Positions 41,258-48,924 of a stretch of DNA of 64,000 nucleotides are shown piece after piece. Source of the stretch: Archangiaceae bacterium (GTDB lineage: Bacteria; Myxococcota; Myxococcia; Myxococcales; Myxococcaceae); contig JADJNS010000010.1 of NCBI GenBank assembly GCA_016714225.1, forward strand, positions 310,001 to 374,000, given 5' to 3'. Positions within the stretch are counted from its first letter, which is position 1; each line of letters starts with the position of its first letter. The notes beneath the pieces are model-generated. The model was not told the origin of the DNA. It saw only the letters and a program-made list of their open reading frames with translations, and did no database searches. Position numbers and translations under genes: made by a program.

Positions 41258-42393
41258 AGCGCCTCGGCGCTGTCAGCCTGCTGCTCTGCGCCGGCTGCCA
41301 CGACTGGGACGCGGCGTTGCAGTACCGGCTCTTTCAGCTCTCGTACGACGCGGGCACGACCGTCGACGCGGGCCCGGCAGACGCCGGGCCAGACGACGCA
41401 GGCCCGAGCGATGCCGGCACCGACGCCGGCACCGATGCAGGCACCGACGCCGGCCCGGTCGACAGCGGCTGCCCCGACCCGTACTGCCTGCTCGAGACCT
41501 CGTTCATCGGCGAAGACGTGGTGGGCGCGGTGCTGAGCGACGTCGAGCACGTGCGCATCGTCGCCGACGTCTCGCAGGCGACGTTCATCGACAAGACGCG
41601 CGCCGCCCCGCTGGCCGACGGCGGCGTGTGGGAATTCGTCACCGACGTGGCGGTGCGGCCCTCGGCGACGGTGCTGGGCCTGTCGCCCGGCGACTTCTGG
41701 GTGTGGCACGGCGACGAGCTGGTGCACCTCGAGGCCGACACCGTCACCGACGACCTCGCGCTCAGCCCGCGCTGTGGCTTCTCGAGCACCGACTGGAAGG
41801 GCATCGCCCAGCGCACCCGCGACACGCTGTGGCTGGCCGGCGCGAGAAACTCGGTGTGCCGCTGGTCGCGCGATGCGGGCTTCGTGGCGATGACTCCGGC
41901 GCTGAACAACGGCACGGCGGGGCCGAGCTTCACCGCCGTCGCGGTCGAGCCGGGCGGTGACCTGCTGCTCGCCGACGACACCGGCCAGCTGGTGCGGCTC
42001 GACGGCGGGCAGGTGGCCACGCTGCCCGCCTCGCTCACCCCTGCGAGGCTGCTGCGCGTCTCGCCCTCCGGCGCGGTGTGGGCCGCGGCAGAGAAAGACA
42101 CCGTCGGGGTGCTGCAGGCCGACGCGGGCTTCAAGACCTTCACGCTGGCGAGCGACACCTTCCTCTGGGCGCTCGAGCCGTTCAGCGACTCTGACGTCTG
42201 GGTCGGCGGAGACGGCGTGCTCTCGCGCTTCGACGGCGGCCGCTTCACGAACGTCAGGGGTGAGCTGCCCGGTCTGCCCGCCACCCCGAGCGTCTATGGG
42301 GTAGCGTCGACCGGCCCCGACCTGGTCGTCACCGGCACGGCGACCATCGACACCGACCACCTGGGTTTCGTCACGAGGTACACGCGCAAATGA
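41254..42393 (+). CDS. lipoprotein with DAG-repeat linker
   Basis: 379 residues. Lipobox LLLCAGC (Cys15), then a DAG-repeat linker (about 32-68), and a beta-propeller-like domain of repeated blades (VAVRPSATVLGLSPGDFWVWHGDELV, VAVEPGGDLLLADDTGQLVRLDGGQV, WVGGDGVLSRFDGGRF). No enzyme motif. Resembles myxobacterial surface lipoproteins with kelch or two-component-sensor-like propellers. GTG with GGAGAG upstream, overlapping the previous stop; it overlaps pgi by 4 bases. Confidence 0.8.
   Translation: MKRLGAVSLLLCAGCHDWDAALQYRLFQLSYDAGTTVDAGPADAGPDDAGPSDAGTDAGTDAGTDAGPVDSGCPDPYCLLETSFIGEDVVGAVLSDVEHVRIVADVSQATFIDKTRAAPLADGGVWEFVTDVAVRPSATVLGLSPGDFWVWHGDELVHLEADTVTDDLALSPRCGFSSTDWKGIAQRTRDTLWLAGARNSVCRWSRDAGFVAMTPALNNGTAGPSFTAVAVEPGGDLLLADDTGQLVRLDGGQVATLPASLTPARLLRVSPSGAVWAAAEKDTVGVLQADAGFKTFTLASDTFLWALEPFSDSDVWVGGDGVLSRFDGGRFTNVRGELPGLPATPSVYGVASTGPDLVVTGTATIDTDHLGFVTRYTRK
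41410..41457. repeat. 12-bp tandem repeat encoding DAGT units
   Basis: Four 12-bp units of the form GAYGCNGGCACC run in frame from 41410 to 41457 and encode DAGT/DAGP repeats of the lipoprotein linker. The last unit is diverged. Length variation would only lengthen or shorten the tether. Confidence 0.8.
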
Positions 42394-44006
42394 CCACCTT
42401 GACTGCCAGCCGTGCCTGGAGCGCGCTCCAGGAGCACCACGCCGAAGTGAAAGACGTTCACCTGCGCGAGCTGTTCGCGCGCGACAGCGAGCGCGGCACC
42501 CGGTTCGCGGTCGAGGCCGCCGGGCTCTACGCCGACTTCTCGAAGCAGCGGGTCACCTCGCGCACGCTCGAGCTGCTCTTCTCGCTCGCCGCCGAGCGCT
42601 CGCTGGGCGCGCGCATCGACTCGATGTTCAAGGGCGAGCGCATCAACCTCACCGAAGACCGCGCGGTGCTGCACGTCGCGCTGCGGGCGCCGGCGGGCCG
42701 CACCATCGCGGTCGACGGCACCAACGTGGTGCCGCAGGTGCACGAGGTGCTGGGCCGCATGAGCGCCTTCGCCGACCAGGTGCGCACCGGAGGGTGGAAG
42801 GGCTTTACCGGCAAGCGCATCAAGAACGTGGTGAACGTGGGCATCGGCGGCTCTGACCTGGGCCCGGTGATGGCGTACGAGGCGCTGCGCCACTTCACCC
42901 CGCGCGAGCTGACCTTCCGCTTCGTGTCGAACGTCGACTCGACCGACCTCGCCGAGGCGACGGCCGACCTCGACCCGGCCGAGACGCTGTTCATCATCGC
43001 GTCGAAGACCTTCACCACGCAGGAGACGATGATGAACGCGTCGTCGGCGCGCGCGTGGTGCTTGTCGAAGCTGAAAGACCCGGCCGCGGTGGCGAAGCAC
43101 TTCGTGGCGGTGTCGACCAACGAGGCCGAGGTGAAGAAGTTCGGCATCGACCCGGCGAACATGTTCGGCTTCTGGGACTGGGTGGGCGGCCGCTACTCGA
43201 TGGACAGCGCCATCGGCCTGTCGACCATGCTGGCGCTGGGGCCGCAGGGCTTTCGCGACCTGCTCGCGGGCTTTCACGCGATGGACGAGCACTTCAGGTC
43301 GACCCCGTTCGAGCGCAACCTGCCGGTGCTGATGGGGCTCATCGGGGTGTGGAACTCTGACTTCCTGGGCGCGAGCACGGTGGCGGTGCTGCCGTACGAC
43401 CAGTACCTGAAGCGGTTTCCGGCGTACCTGCAGCAGCTCACCATGGAGTCGAACGGCAAGCGGGTGACGCTGGGCGGGCTCGACGTGCAGGTGGGCACCG
43501 GCGCCATCTACTGGGGCGAGCCGGGCACCAACGGGCAGCACTCGTTCTACCAGCTGATTCACCAGGGCACGCGGCTGGTGCCGTGCGACTTCATCGGGTT
43601 CGCGAAGGCGCTGAACCCCCTCGGCAACCACCACGACGTGCTGATGGCGAACCTGTTCGCGCAGGGCGAGGCGCTGGCGTTCGGCAAGCCGCCCGAGCAG
43701 GTGCGGGCCGAGAAGGTCCCTGAGCAGTTGGTGCCGCACAAGACGTTTCCCGGCAACCGGCCGTCGACCACGATTCTGGCCGACACGTTGGACCCGAAGA
43801 CGCTCGGCGCGCTGGTCGCGCTCTACGAGCACGCGGTCTACACGCAGTCGGTCATCTGGGACATCAACGCGTTCGACCAGTGGGGCGTCGAGCTGGGCAA
43901 GGTGCTGGCGAAGCGCATCGGCGCTGAGCTCGAGCCGGCCGAGCCGAAGCTCGAGCACGACTCGTCGACCAACGCGCTGATCAAGCGGTATCGGTCGAGA
44001 CGCTAG
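42390..44006 (+). CDS. pgi: glucose-6-phosphate isomerase
   Basis: 538 residues, normal length. Phosphate-binding GIGGSDLGPVMAYEAL, SKTFTTQET, the family stretch FWDWVGGRYS, ESNGK, GEPGTNGQHSFYQ with its catalytic Glu and His, and the C-terminal QSVIWDINAFDQWGVELGK are all present. Interconverts glucose-6-P and fructose-6-P in glycolysis/gluconeogenesis. ATG overlaps the lipoprotein stop by 4 bases, an odd operon partner for a core metabolic enzyme. Confidence 0.98.
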   Translation: MTTLTASRAWSALQEHHAEVKDVHLRELFARDSERGTRFAVEAAGLYADFSKQRVTSRTLELLFSLAAERSLGARIDSMFKGERINLTEDRAVLHVALRAPAGRTIAVDGTNVVPQVHEVLGRMSAFADQVRTGGWKGFTGKRIKNVVNVGIGGSDLGPVMAYEALRHFTPRELTFRFVSNVDSTDLAEATADLDPAETLFIIASKTFTTQETMMNASSARAWCLSKLKDPAAVAKHFVAVSTNEAEVKKFGIDPANMFGFWDWVGGRYSMDSAIGLSTMLALGPQGFRDLLAGFHAMDEHFRSTPFERNLPVLMGLIGVWNSDFLGASTVAVLPYDQYLKRFPAYLQQLTMESNGKRVTLGGLDVQVGTGAIYWGEPGTNGQHSFYQLIHQGTRLVPCDFIGFAKALNPLGNHHDVLMANLFAQGEALAFGKPPEQVRAEKVPEQLVPHKTFPGNRPSTTILADTLDPKTLGALVALYEHAVYTQSVIWDINAFDQWGVELGKVLAKRIGAELEPAEPKLEHDSSTNALIKRYRSRR

Positions 44007-44013
44007 AGGCCGG

Positions 44014-44436
44014 TCAGAACAGGTTGCGCAGATTCGCGCGGGCGGCGAGCGCCTTCCAGGTGTCGACCCCAGAGCGCTGCCGTTCGAGCACAGCGGGGTC
44101 GAACTTGCTGAAGCTGGAGAGGTCGAGCTGCAGCGGGTGCTCGCCCTTGGCCGGGAGCTTCACGCGCGCAATTCCGACGCCAGGCACCTCGATCGCGATC
44201 TCGTCGCCGGCCTTGAGCTTGAGCGGGCGCCCCCCTACGCGCAGCCCTTTCTCGCTAAGGGTGAAGAAGCCCACGCCATGGGCCTCGAGGGCCATGGGGA
44301 CGTTCTCGCTCCACTCGTCTTGGCCCAGGGGCTTCTCGCGGGTCGGTTCGGTACGCGACTGAACCTCCATGGGTGCGAGTCGTTTGCCCTTCACTGCCAG
44401 GGGGCGGAAGGCGAAGTCCTTATCGCCGACGTTCAT
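44014..44436 (-). CDS. hypothetical protein
   Basis: 140 residues from ATG 44436, chosen because GGAGG lies nine bases upstream; a GTG at 44469 is possible. Soluble; the middle (VGFFTLSEKGLRVGGRPLKLKAGDEIAIEVPG) is beta-rich and vaguely like an FHA or PilZ-type barrel, but key residues are not clear. Converges on pgi (7-bp gap). Function unknown. Confidence 0.65.
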   Translation of the reverse strand: MNVGDKDFAFRPLAVKGKRLAPMEVQSRTEPTREKPLGQDEWSENVPMALEAHGVGFFTLSEKGLRVGGRPLKLKAGDEIAIEVPGVGIARVKLPAKGEHPLQLDLSSFSKFDPAVLERQRSGVDTWKALAARANLRNLF

Positions 44437-44535
44437 GGCGACGACCCTCCAGCCTTGGTCTTCGGGCACGAGCTGGGCTGCGCGGCGGTCGTGGCTGGTC
44501 TTCTCGTCCGTTCGGTTCTGGTGAGGGCTCGCCTC

Positions 44536-44563
44536 ATATTATGCCCTCGAGCGGCAACCCCAA
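44536..44563 (-). promoter_or_regulatory. possible sigma-70-like promoter
   Basis: On the minus strand TTGGGG (44563-44558) and TAATAT (44541-44536) are separated by 16 bases, about 100 bases upstream of the 140-residue gene. It stands out as an AT-rich island in very GC-rich sequence. Weak -35, so low confidence. Confidence 0.3.
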
Positions 44564-44647
44564 AGCCGACCCTGTACCGTCGCGCCCTGGTGACGCCTGC
44601 GGGAGTCTCGGGTTCAGAGCGGGAGTTGTCGGGTGCCCCTCAAACCG

Positions 44648-45820
44648 TCACGGCGTCGCGCGCGGCTTGAGCAGAATCGTGGTGAGCCCGTACATCAGCG
44701 GCGTGGTGCTGTTGCTCGGCGCCTTGATGAACGAGACCGAGGTCGTGTCGTAGAGGTTGGGGTAGATGGGGGTGTCGTACACCAGCAGGGCGAGACCGCC
44801 GGGAACCTCACCGCTGTTGATGCGCTCGGTCTTTCCCCCATAGGAGCTGGTCGGGAACCTGATGCGGTGCGCGAACGGGGTCGGCGAAGTCACCACGATC
44901 ATCACCTGTCGCGCCGTCCTGAGGGTGGTGTTGCCCGAACCCTCTCCGGTCGCATGCCCGTCGCCGTAGAGCCCGAACCCTTCTTTGTCATTCACCGGCT
45001 TGGTGAGGTTCACGTCGCGGTAGGCGAACAGCACGCCACGCGCGGTGGCGGGCCGGTTGAAGCCGAAGTCGGCGGCGACGGTACCCGCGTCGCCCGCCCA
45101 CGCGCTGTAGACCCACAGCCCGTGGTCGTAGCCCGCGTCGCCGACCTGGGGGTGGTCGGCGCGCAGGTTGTGAATCGGCCAGCCCACCAACAGCGACCAG
45201 CCCGGCGGCGCCGTCGCGGTGAGCGGCCCGGCCATCTCGTCGGCGTCGATGACCGCGAGGTAGAAGTCAGACGGCAGCGCGCTCGACGGGCCGCTCAGGC
45301 TCAAGCTGCCGGCATCGCTGATCAGCACCTCGGCGCCCGCGCCCACCCACTGGGGAATGCCGCGCACCGGCCCTCCGCTGCACCCCTGGAGGCACACCCC
45401 GGTGGTCGCGGTCTCGCTCTCGACCCAGCAGGCCCAGCCGACCGCGCACTTCATCGCGTCGGTGCACACCGGCGCGTTGGCGGGCACGCCGTCGGGACGG
45501 TTGGGGTCGATGCACGAGAAGTAGGCGGTGCCGGTGTAGCCTTCGCAGACCAGCGGGGCAGGGCAGCCGCCCGAGCCCCCCGAGCCCCCCGAGCCTCCCG
45601 CGGTCGGAGCGCCACCCGCGGCGCCACCCGCGGTGCCGCCCGCGGTGCCACCGGCTTCGCCACCGCCGGCTTCGGCGCCACCGGCGGCGCTTCCTCCTGC
45701 GGCGCTGCCGCCTCCGGTGGCCGAGAAGAAGGGGCTGCCGATTTTCACCGGCACTTCACACGCCGCGAAGAACGCCAGCGCGCACGCGAGCTGAAGCGAT
45801 GGGCGGGCGGCGCGGGCCAT
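44648..45820 (-). CDS. lipoprotein with Gly/Ala-rich linker
   Basis: 390 residues. Lipobox ALAFFAAC (Cys21), a GGSAAGG/GGTAGG linker (about 34-86), a Cys-rich stretch (CEGYTGTAYFSC, CAVGWACWVESETATTGVCLQGC), then a domain of about 220 residues (LPSDFYLAVIDADEMAGPLTATAPPGW, ATARGVLFAYRDVNL) that looks like a beta-sandwich. No enzymatic motif seen; resembles myxobacterial surface lipoproteins. Neighbours give no function. Confidence 0.75.
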   Translation of the reverse strand: MARAARPSLQLACALAFFAACEVPVKIGSPFFSATGGGSAAGGSAAGGAEAGGGEAGGTAGGTAGGAAGGAPTAGGSGGSGGSGGCPAPLVCEGYTGTAYFSCIDPNRPDGVPANAPVCTDAMKCAVGWACWVESETATTGVCLQGCSGGPVRGIPQWVGAGAEVLISDAGSLSLSGPSSALPSDFYLAVIDADEMAGPLTATAPPGWSLLVGWPIHNLRADHPQVGDAGYDHGLWVYSAWAGDAGTVAADFGFNRPATARGVLFAYRDVNLTKPVNDKEGFGLYGDGHATGEGSGNTTLRTARQVMIVVTSPTPFAHRIRFPTSSYGGKTERINSGEVPGGLALLVYDTPIYPNLYDTTSVSFIKAPSNSTTPLMYGLTTILLKPRATP

Positions 45821-45908
45821 GCCCGTAGGTCCTCACACGTGGCCGTGCGCTCCGTCAAGGCGACGGGGAAGAAGGCTCACCTCTTCGAGACCGGTCAGGG
45901 TGAGCCTC

Positions 45909-46079
45909 GTCGAACCCTGCCGTCGCTCGCCGAAGGCGGTAGCGCAGATACTCCATCGTATGGGTGCGCACGCTCTGCTGCTTGGAGCCTGGAGTACGCA
46001 GCGCTGCGAGCTTCAGTCGCGGCAGCACCCTTCGACTTCGAGTCGGACCTGCAGTCCTCCTCTTCGCTCAGGGTGAACG
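45909..46079 (+). repeat. dispersed palindromic intergenic repeat, copy A
   Basis: About 171 bp beginning GTCGAACCCTGCCGTCGC and ending CGCTCAGGGTGAACG, filling most of the gap before the exported-protein gene. A second copy in the opposite orientation lies at 52098-52257. Shared blocks include the whole opening, CTCCATCGTAT, TGCTG-GGAGCC-GGAGTA and the ending. The opening pairs imperfectly with CGGCAGCACCCTTCGAC inside the element, so it can fold. Any reading frame crossing it looks accidental. Confidence 0.7.
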
Positions 46080-46104
46080 CTTTCGGCTAAGAGTCGGCGC
46101 CGGC

Positions 46105-47088
46105 GTGAAAGAGAGGGTCTTCGTCGTGGCGGTGGCACTGAGCAGCGCGGCCGGCGCTTCTGAGGTCACGCTCCGCTATGTGGCCTCGCCCAACGCCGGC
46201 TGCCCCGACGAAGCGGCCTTTCGCACCCTGGTCGCCGCGCGCCTGGGCACCGACCCGTTCACCGACGGCGCCGACACCGAGGTCTCGGTCGAGCTTCGAC
46301 CCCCGACCGCGGTCGTCACGCTGTCGAGCCCGCCCGGCACGGTGCGCGGCAGAAAGACGCTCGAGGGCTCGGCGGGCTGCGACGCGCTCGCTTCCTCTGC
46401 CGCGGTCACGGTGGCCCTCAGCGTCGACCCGCTGCTGCGCCGCAACGCTCCGCCGACCCCCTCGGCTCCACCTCCGCCTCCGGTGCTCGAAGAAGAGTCC
46501 CCTCCGGCTCCCGCACCGCCGCCGCGCGCGCCCGAGCGCGAGCCCGACGCACCGTGGCGCTGGTCGCTCGCCGCCGGCGGAGGCGCGAGCGCGGGTGCCT
46601 CGGTCGCGCCGCAGCCGGTGCTGTTCGCCGAGGGTCGCGCGCGGGGCCGCGTCTTCTCGCTCGCCCTCGAGGCGCGCTTGGGCTGGCCGGTGTCGGCCGC
46701 GCTGGCGTCGGGGCGGCTCACCACCATCGCGGCGCTGGGCGCCCTGCTGCCGTGCCTGCACGCGGGCTGGTTCGGAGCCTGCGCCCGGGTCTCGGCCGGG
46801 GCGCTGGTGGTCTCTGGCGAGGCGCTGCCCGACGCGCAGAGCCACGCGGTGTTTCAGCTCGGCCTCGGGCTGCGCGCCCAGCTCGAGCTTCCCCTCGGCC
46901 GCCGCTTCGCGCTGCGCGCCTTCGTGGAAGGTGAAGGCAACCTCTTCCGCGCTGCCGCCGAGGTCGGCTCAGCGCGGGTGTGGACGGCGGCGCCGGTGTC
47001 GGGCGGTGGCGGCCTCGCCTTGCTCGTTCATTTCGACGGGCCGCTGACGGAAACCGCGGCACCCCACAATTCCCAGGTGAGGCCGTGA
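46105..47088 (+). CDS. exported protein, outer-membrane-barrel-like C-terminus, in sigma-factor operon
   Basis: 327 residues from GTG 46105, which begins the signal peptide (VKERVFVVAVALSSAAGA); the frame is open further upstream only across the dispersed repeat. A domain of about 115 residues (LRYVASPNAGCPDEAAFRTLVAARLG) is followed by a Pro-rich linker (about 130-160) and a beta-rich C-terminal region with alternating hydrophobic strands, suggesting a barrel. Stop overlaps the sigma factor start. Function unknown. Confidence 0.7.
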   Translation: MKERVFVVAVALSSAAGASEVTLRYVASPNAGCPDEAAFRTLVAARLGTDPFTDGADTEVSVELRPPTAVVTLSSPPGTVRGRKTLEGSAGCDALASSAAVTVALSVDPLLRRNAPPTPSAPPPPPVLEEESPPAPAPPPRAPEREPDAPWRWSLAAGGGASAGASVAPQPVLFAEGRARGRVFSLALEARLGWPVSAALASGRLTTIAALGALLPCLHAGWFGACARVSAGALVVSGEALPDAQSHAVFQLGLGLRAQLELPLGRRFALRAFVEGEGNLFRAAAEVGSARVWTAAPVSGGGGLALLVHFDGPLTETAAPHNSQVRP

Positions 47089-47609
47089 GCGACGGGGGCG
47101 CCGAGGCGCTGTTCCGCGCGGCGTACACCGAGCACCTGGGGTGGATGCTCAACACCGTACGGCGGCTCGGGGTCAGGCCGGCCGACATCGAGGACGTGGC
47201 GCACGATGTGTTCAGCACCGCTTGGAAGCGCCTCGACACGTATTCGCGTGAGCGCGCGATGCGGCCGTGGCTGTTCGGCATCGCCTTTCGCGTGGTGTCG
47301 AACCGCAAGGCGAACCGCTCGGGCCAGGAGCAGCTCGAGGCCGAAATCGACGATGCACGCGGCGAGGCGCACCGGCCCGACGAGCTGCTGGAGGCCGAGG
47401 TGACCCGCCGGCAGGTGCTCGCGGCGCTCGACGCGCTGCCGGTCGACCAACGGGCGATGTTCGTGGGGGCCGACATCGAGATGACGCCCATCACCGAGCT
47501 GGCCGAGACGCTCGAGATTCCGCTCAACACCGCCTACTCGCGGTTGCGTCTGGGAAGGCAACGCTTCGAAGCTGCGTTCACGAAGCTGAGGCAAGAGGTA
47601 AAGCGATGA
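47085..47609 (+). CDS. RNA polymerase sigma factor, sigma-70 (ECF-like)
   Basis: 174 residues. Region 2 (ALFRAAYTEHLGWMLNTVRRLG, DIEDVAHDVFSTAWKRLDTY, RPWLFGIAFRVVSNRKA) and region 4 (ALDALPVDQRAMFVGADIEMTPITELAETLEIPLNTAYSRL) without regions 1 and 3, as in ECF sigma factors. GTG overlaps the upstream stop, and its own stop overlaps the next ATG, giving a three-gene coupled unit. Target promoters not identified. Confidence 0.93.
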   Translation: MSDGGAEALFRAAYTEHLGWMLNTVRRLGVRPADIEDVAHDVFSTAWKRLDTYSRERAMRPWLFGIAFRVVSNRKANRSGQEQLEAEIDDARGEAHRPDELLEAEVTRRQVLAALDALPVDQRAMFVGADIEMTPITELAETLEIPLNTAYSRLRLGRQRFEAAFTKLRQEVKR

Positions 47610-48304
47610 ACGAGAAGCTCGACCCCCTGTCCGACCTGGTGCGCGGCGCGCTCGAGACCGAGCGCGCGCGGGCTCCGTCGGCCGAGCAGGTGGCGCGGCT
47701 GGCGGGCCGGCTCGAGGCGACCTTCGGGGCCGCGACGGCGGCCGCGGGTGCGGCGGGCGCAGCGCACGTCGCCGGCAAGACCGCGGGCGTGGCGGGCGGC
47801 AAGGTGACCGGCGCGCTGCTGGGCGGCAAGGCGCTGTTGTTTGCGGCAGGTGTGGCCATCGGTGGAGCCGGTGGCGCGACGCTGCACGCGAAGCTCGCGG
47901 CGCCGAGAGTCATCGAGGTGACCAGGGTGGTCGAGGTGAAGGTGCCGGTGCCCGCCGAGCCGGTGGCCGAGCCGGCGGTGCCGGTTCAGGCTCCGGCGCC
48001 GGTGGTGCCGGCGAGAGCTGCGAAGCCGCTGGCGCAGTCGGGGCTCGACACCGAGCGGCTGCTCATCGAGCAGGCCACCGCGGCGCTGGGGCGGGGTGAG
48101 GCCGCGCAGGCGCTCGAGGCGTGCGAGCGGCACGCGGCGAAGTTCCCCACCGGGCAGCTGGTCGAAGAGCGCGAGAGCCTGGCGATTCGCGCGCTGGTGC
48201 TGGCCGGGCGGCGCGCCGAGGCCGAGCGACGGGCGGCGGCTTTTCGCGCGCGCTTCCCCGAGAGCATGCTGCGCGGAGTCATCGACGCCGCGCTGGGCGA
48301 GTGA
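47606..48304 (+). CDS. probable anti-sigma factor-type membrane protein with TPR-like C-terminus
   Basis: 232 residues. Short N-terminal cytoplasmic segment (LDPLSDLVRGALETERARAPS), a Gly/Ala-rich stretch and TM helix (ALLFAAGVAIGGAGGATLHA), a Val/Pro/Glu linker and a C-terminal TPR-like region (LLIEQATAALGRGEAAQALEACERHAAKFPTGQL). Position immediately after an ECF sigma factor with 4-base overlap suggests an anti-sigma role; no ZAS motif (HxxxCxxC) is seen, so that role is inferred from position. Confidence 0.7.
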   Translation: MNEKLDPLSDLVRGALETERARAPSAEQVARLAGRLEATFGAATAAAGAAGAAHVAGKTAGVAGGKVTGALLGGKALLFAAGVAIGGAGGATLHAKLAAPRVIEVTRVVEVKVPVPAEPVAEPAVPVQAPAPVVPARAAKPLAQSGLDTERLLIEQATAALGRGEAAQALEACERHAAKFPTGQLVEERESLAIRALVLAGRRAEAERRAAAFRARFPESMLRGVIDAALGE

Positions 48305-48334
48305 GCTGATTCGCCTTCGCTTCAAAACTGAAGA

Positions 48335-48371
48335 AGCCCGGGCGACGCGCGGTCTGCGCATCTCCCGGGCT
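48335..48371. terminator. bidirectional-type hairpin between convergent genes
   Basis: AGCCCGGG (48335-48342) and CCCGGGCT (48364-48371) form a perfect 8-bp stem with a 21-base loop between the sigma operon end and the Cys-rich lipoprotein end. No long T-run follows on either strand, so termination would not be classically intrinsic. Confidence 0.5.
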
Positions 48372-48401
48372 CCTCGAGAAGCAGTGCGAGGGGGGCTCGC
48401 G

Positions 48402-48773
48402 CTAGTGCGTGGTGGGCACCACTTCACACTGGCCCTTCACGCACGCGGCAGTCTTGTTCATACAGGGGGCCGCGAAGCACGCCACGGGCTTGTTGCAGAA
48501 CAGCGGCTTCTCGGTCGGCCCGAGCGCGACGCAGCCGCAGCTGCAGTTCGCCGACAGCCGGCAGTCGAGGTCGCTCTTGCACTCCGGTGCCTGCGGCGGG
48601 CACTGAATGGTGCACGGGCACGGCGCGCGAATGCACTGCGGGCACTGCTTCACACAGCCGCGAACGAGGTCCGACTCCGACAGCTGAACGTCATCGGTCT
48701 GGGTCTCGGTCTCTTGAATGCCGCAGCCGGCCGCCGCCACCGCCAGGAAGAAGGAAAGCGAGAGTCTTTTCAT
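48402..48773 (-). CDS. small Cys-rich lipoprotein
   Basis: 123 residues from ATG 48773, which begins the signal peptide; lipobox AVAAAGC (Cys17). About fifteen cysteines follow, with CVKQCPQCIRAPCPCTIQCPP, CRLSANCSCGC and CFAAPCMNKTAACVKGQC. Similar in style to other myxobacterial Cys-rich lipoproteins. Function unknown. Confidence 0.75.
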   Translation of the reverse strand: MKRLSLSFFLAVAAAGCGIQETETQTDDVQLSESDLVRGCVKQCPQCIRAPCPCTIQCPPQAPECKSDLDCRLSANCSCGCVALGPTEKPLFCNKPVACFAAPCMNKTAACVKGQCEVVPTTH

Positions 48774-48924
48774 GCGCCGGTTATCTGGCGCTCTGCGCTG
48801 CGCACGTTGGCAGAGCGCTGTAAATCGAGCTGGCACGCGAGCGACTGACTGCGCAGGCGCGCGCGCTCACTCGCTCTATGAGACGAAGAGAACCGAGCGG
48901 GCGACCCCAGAGCGGCCTGCAGGT

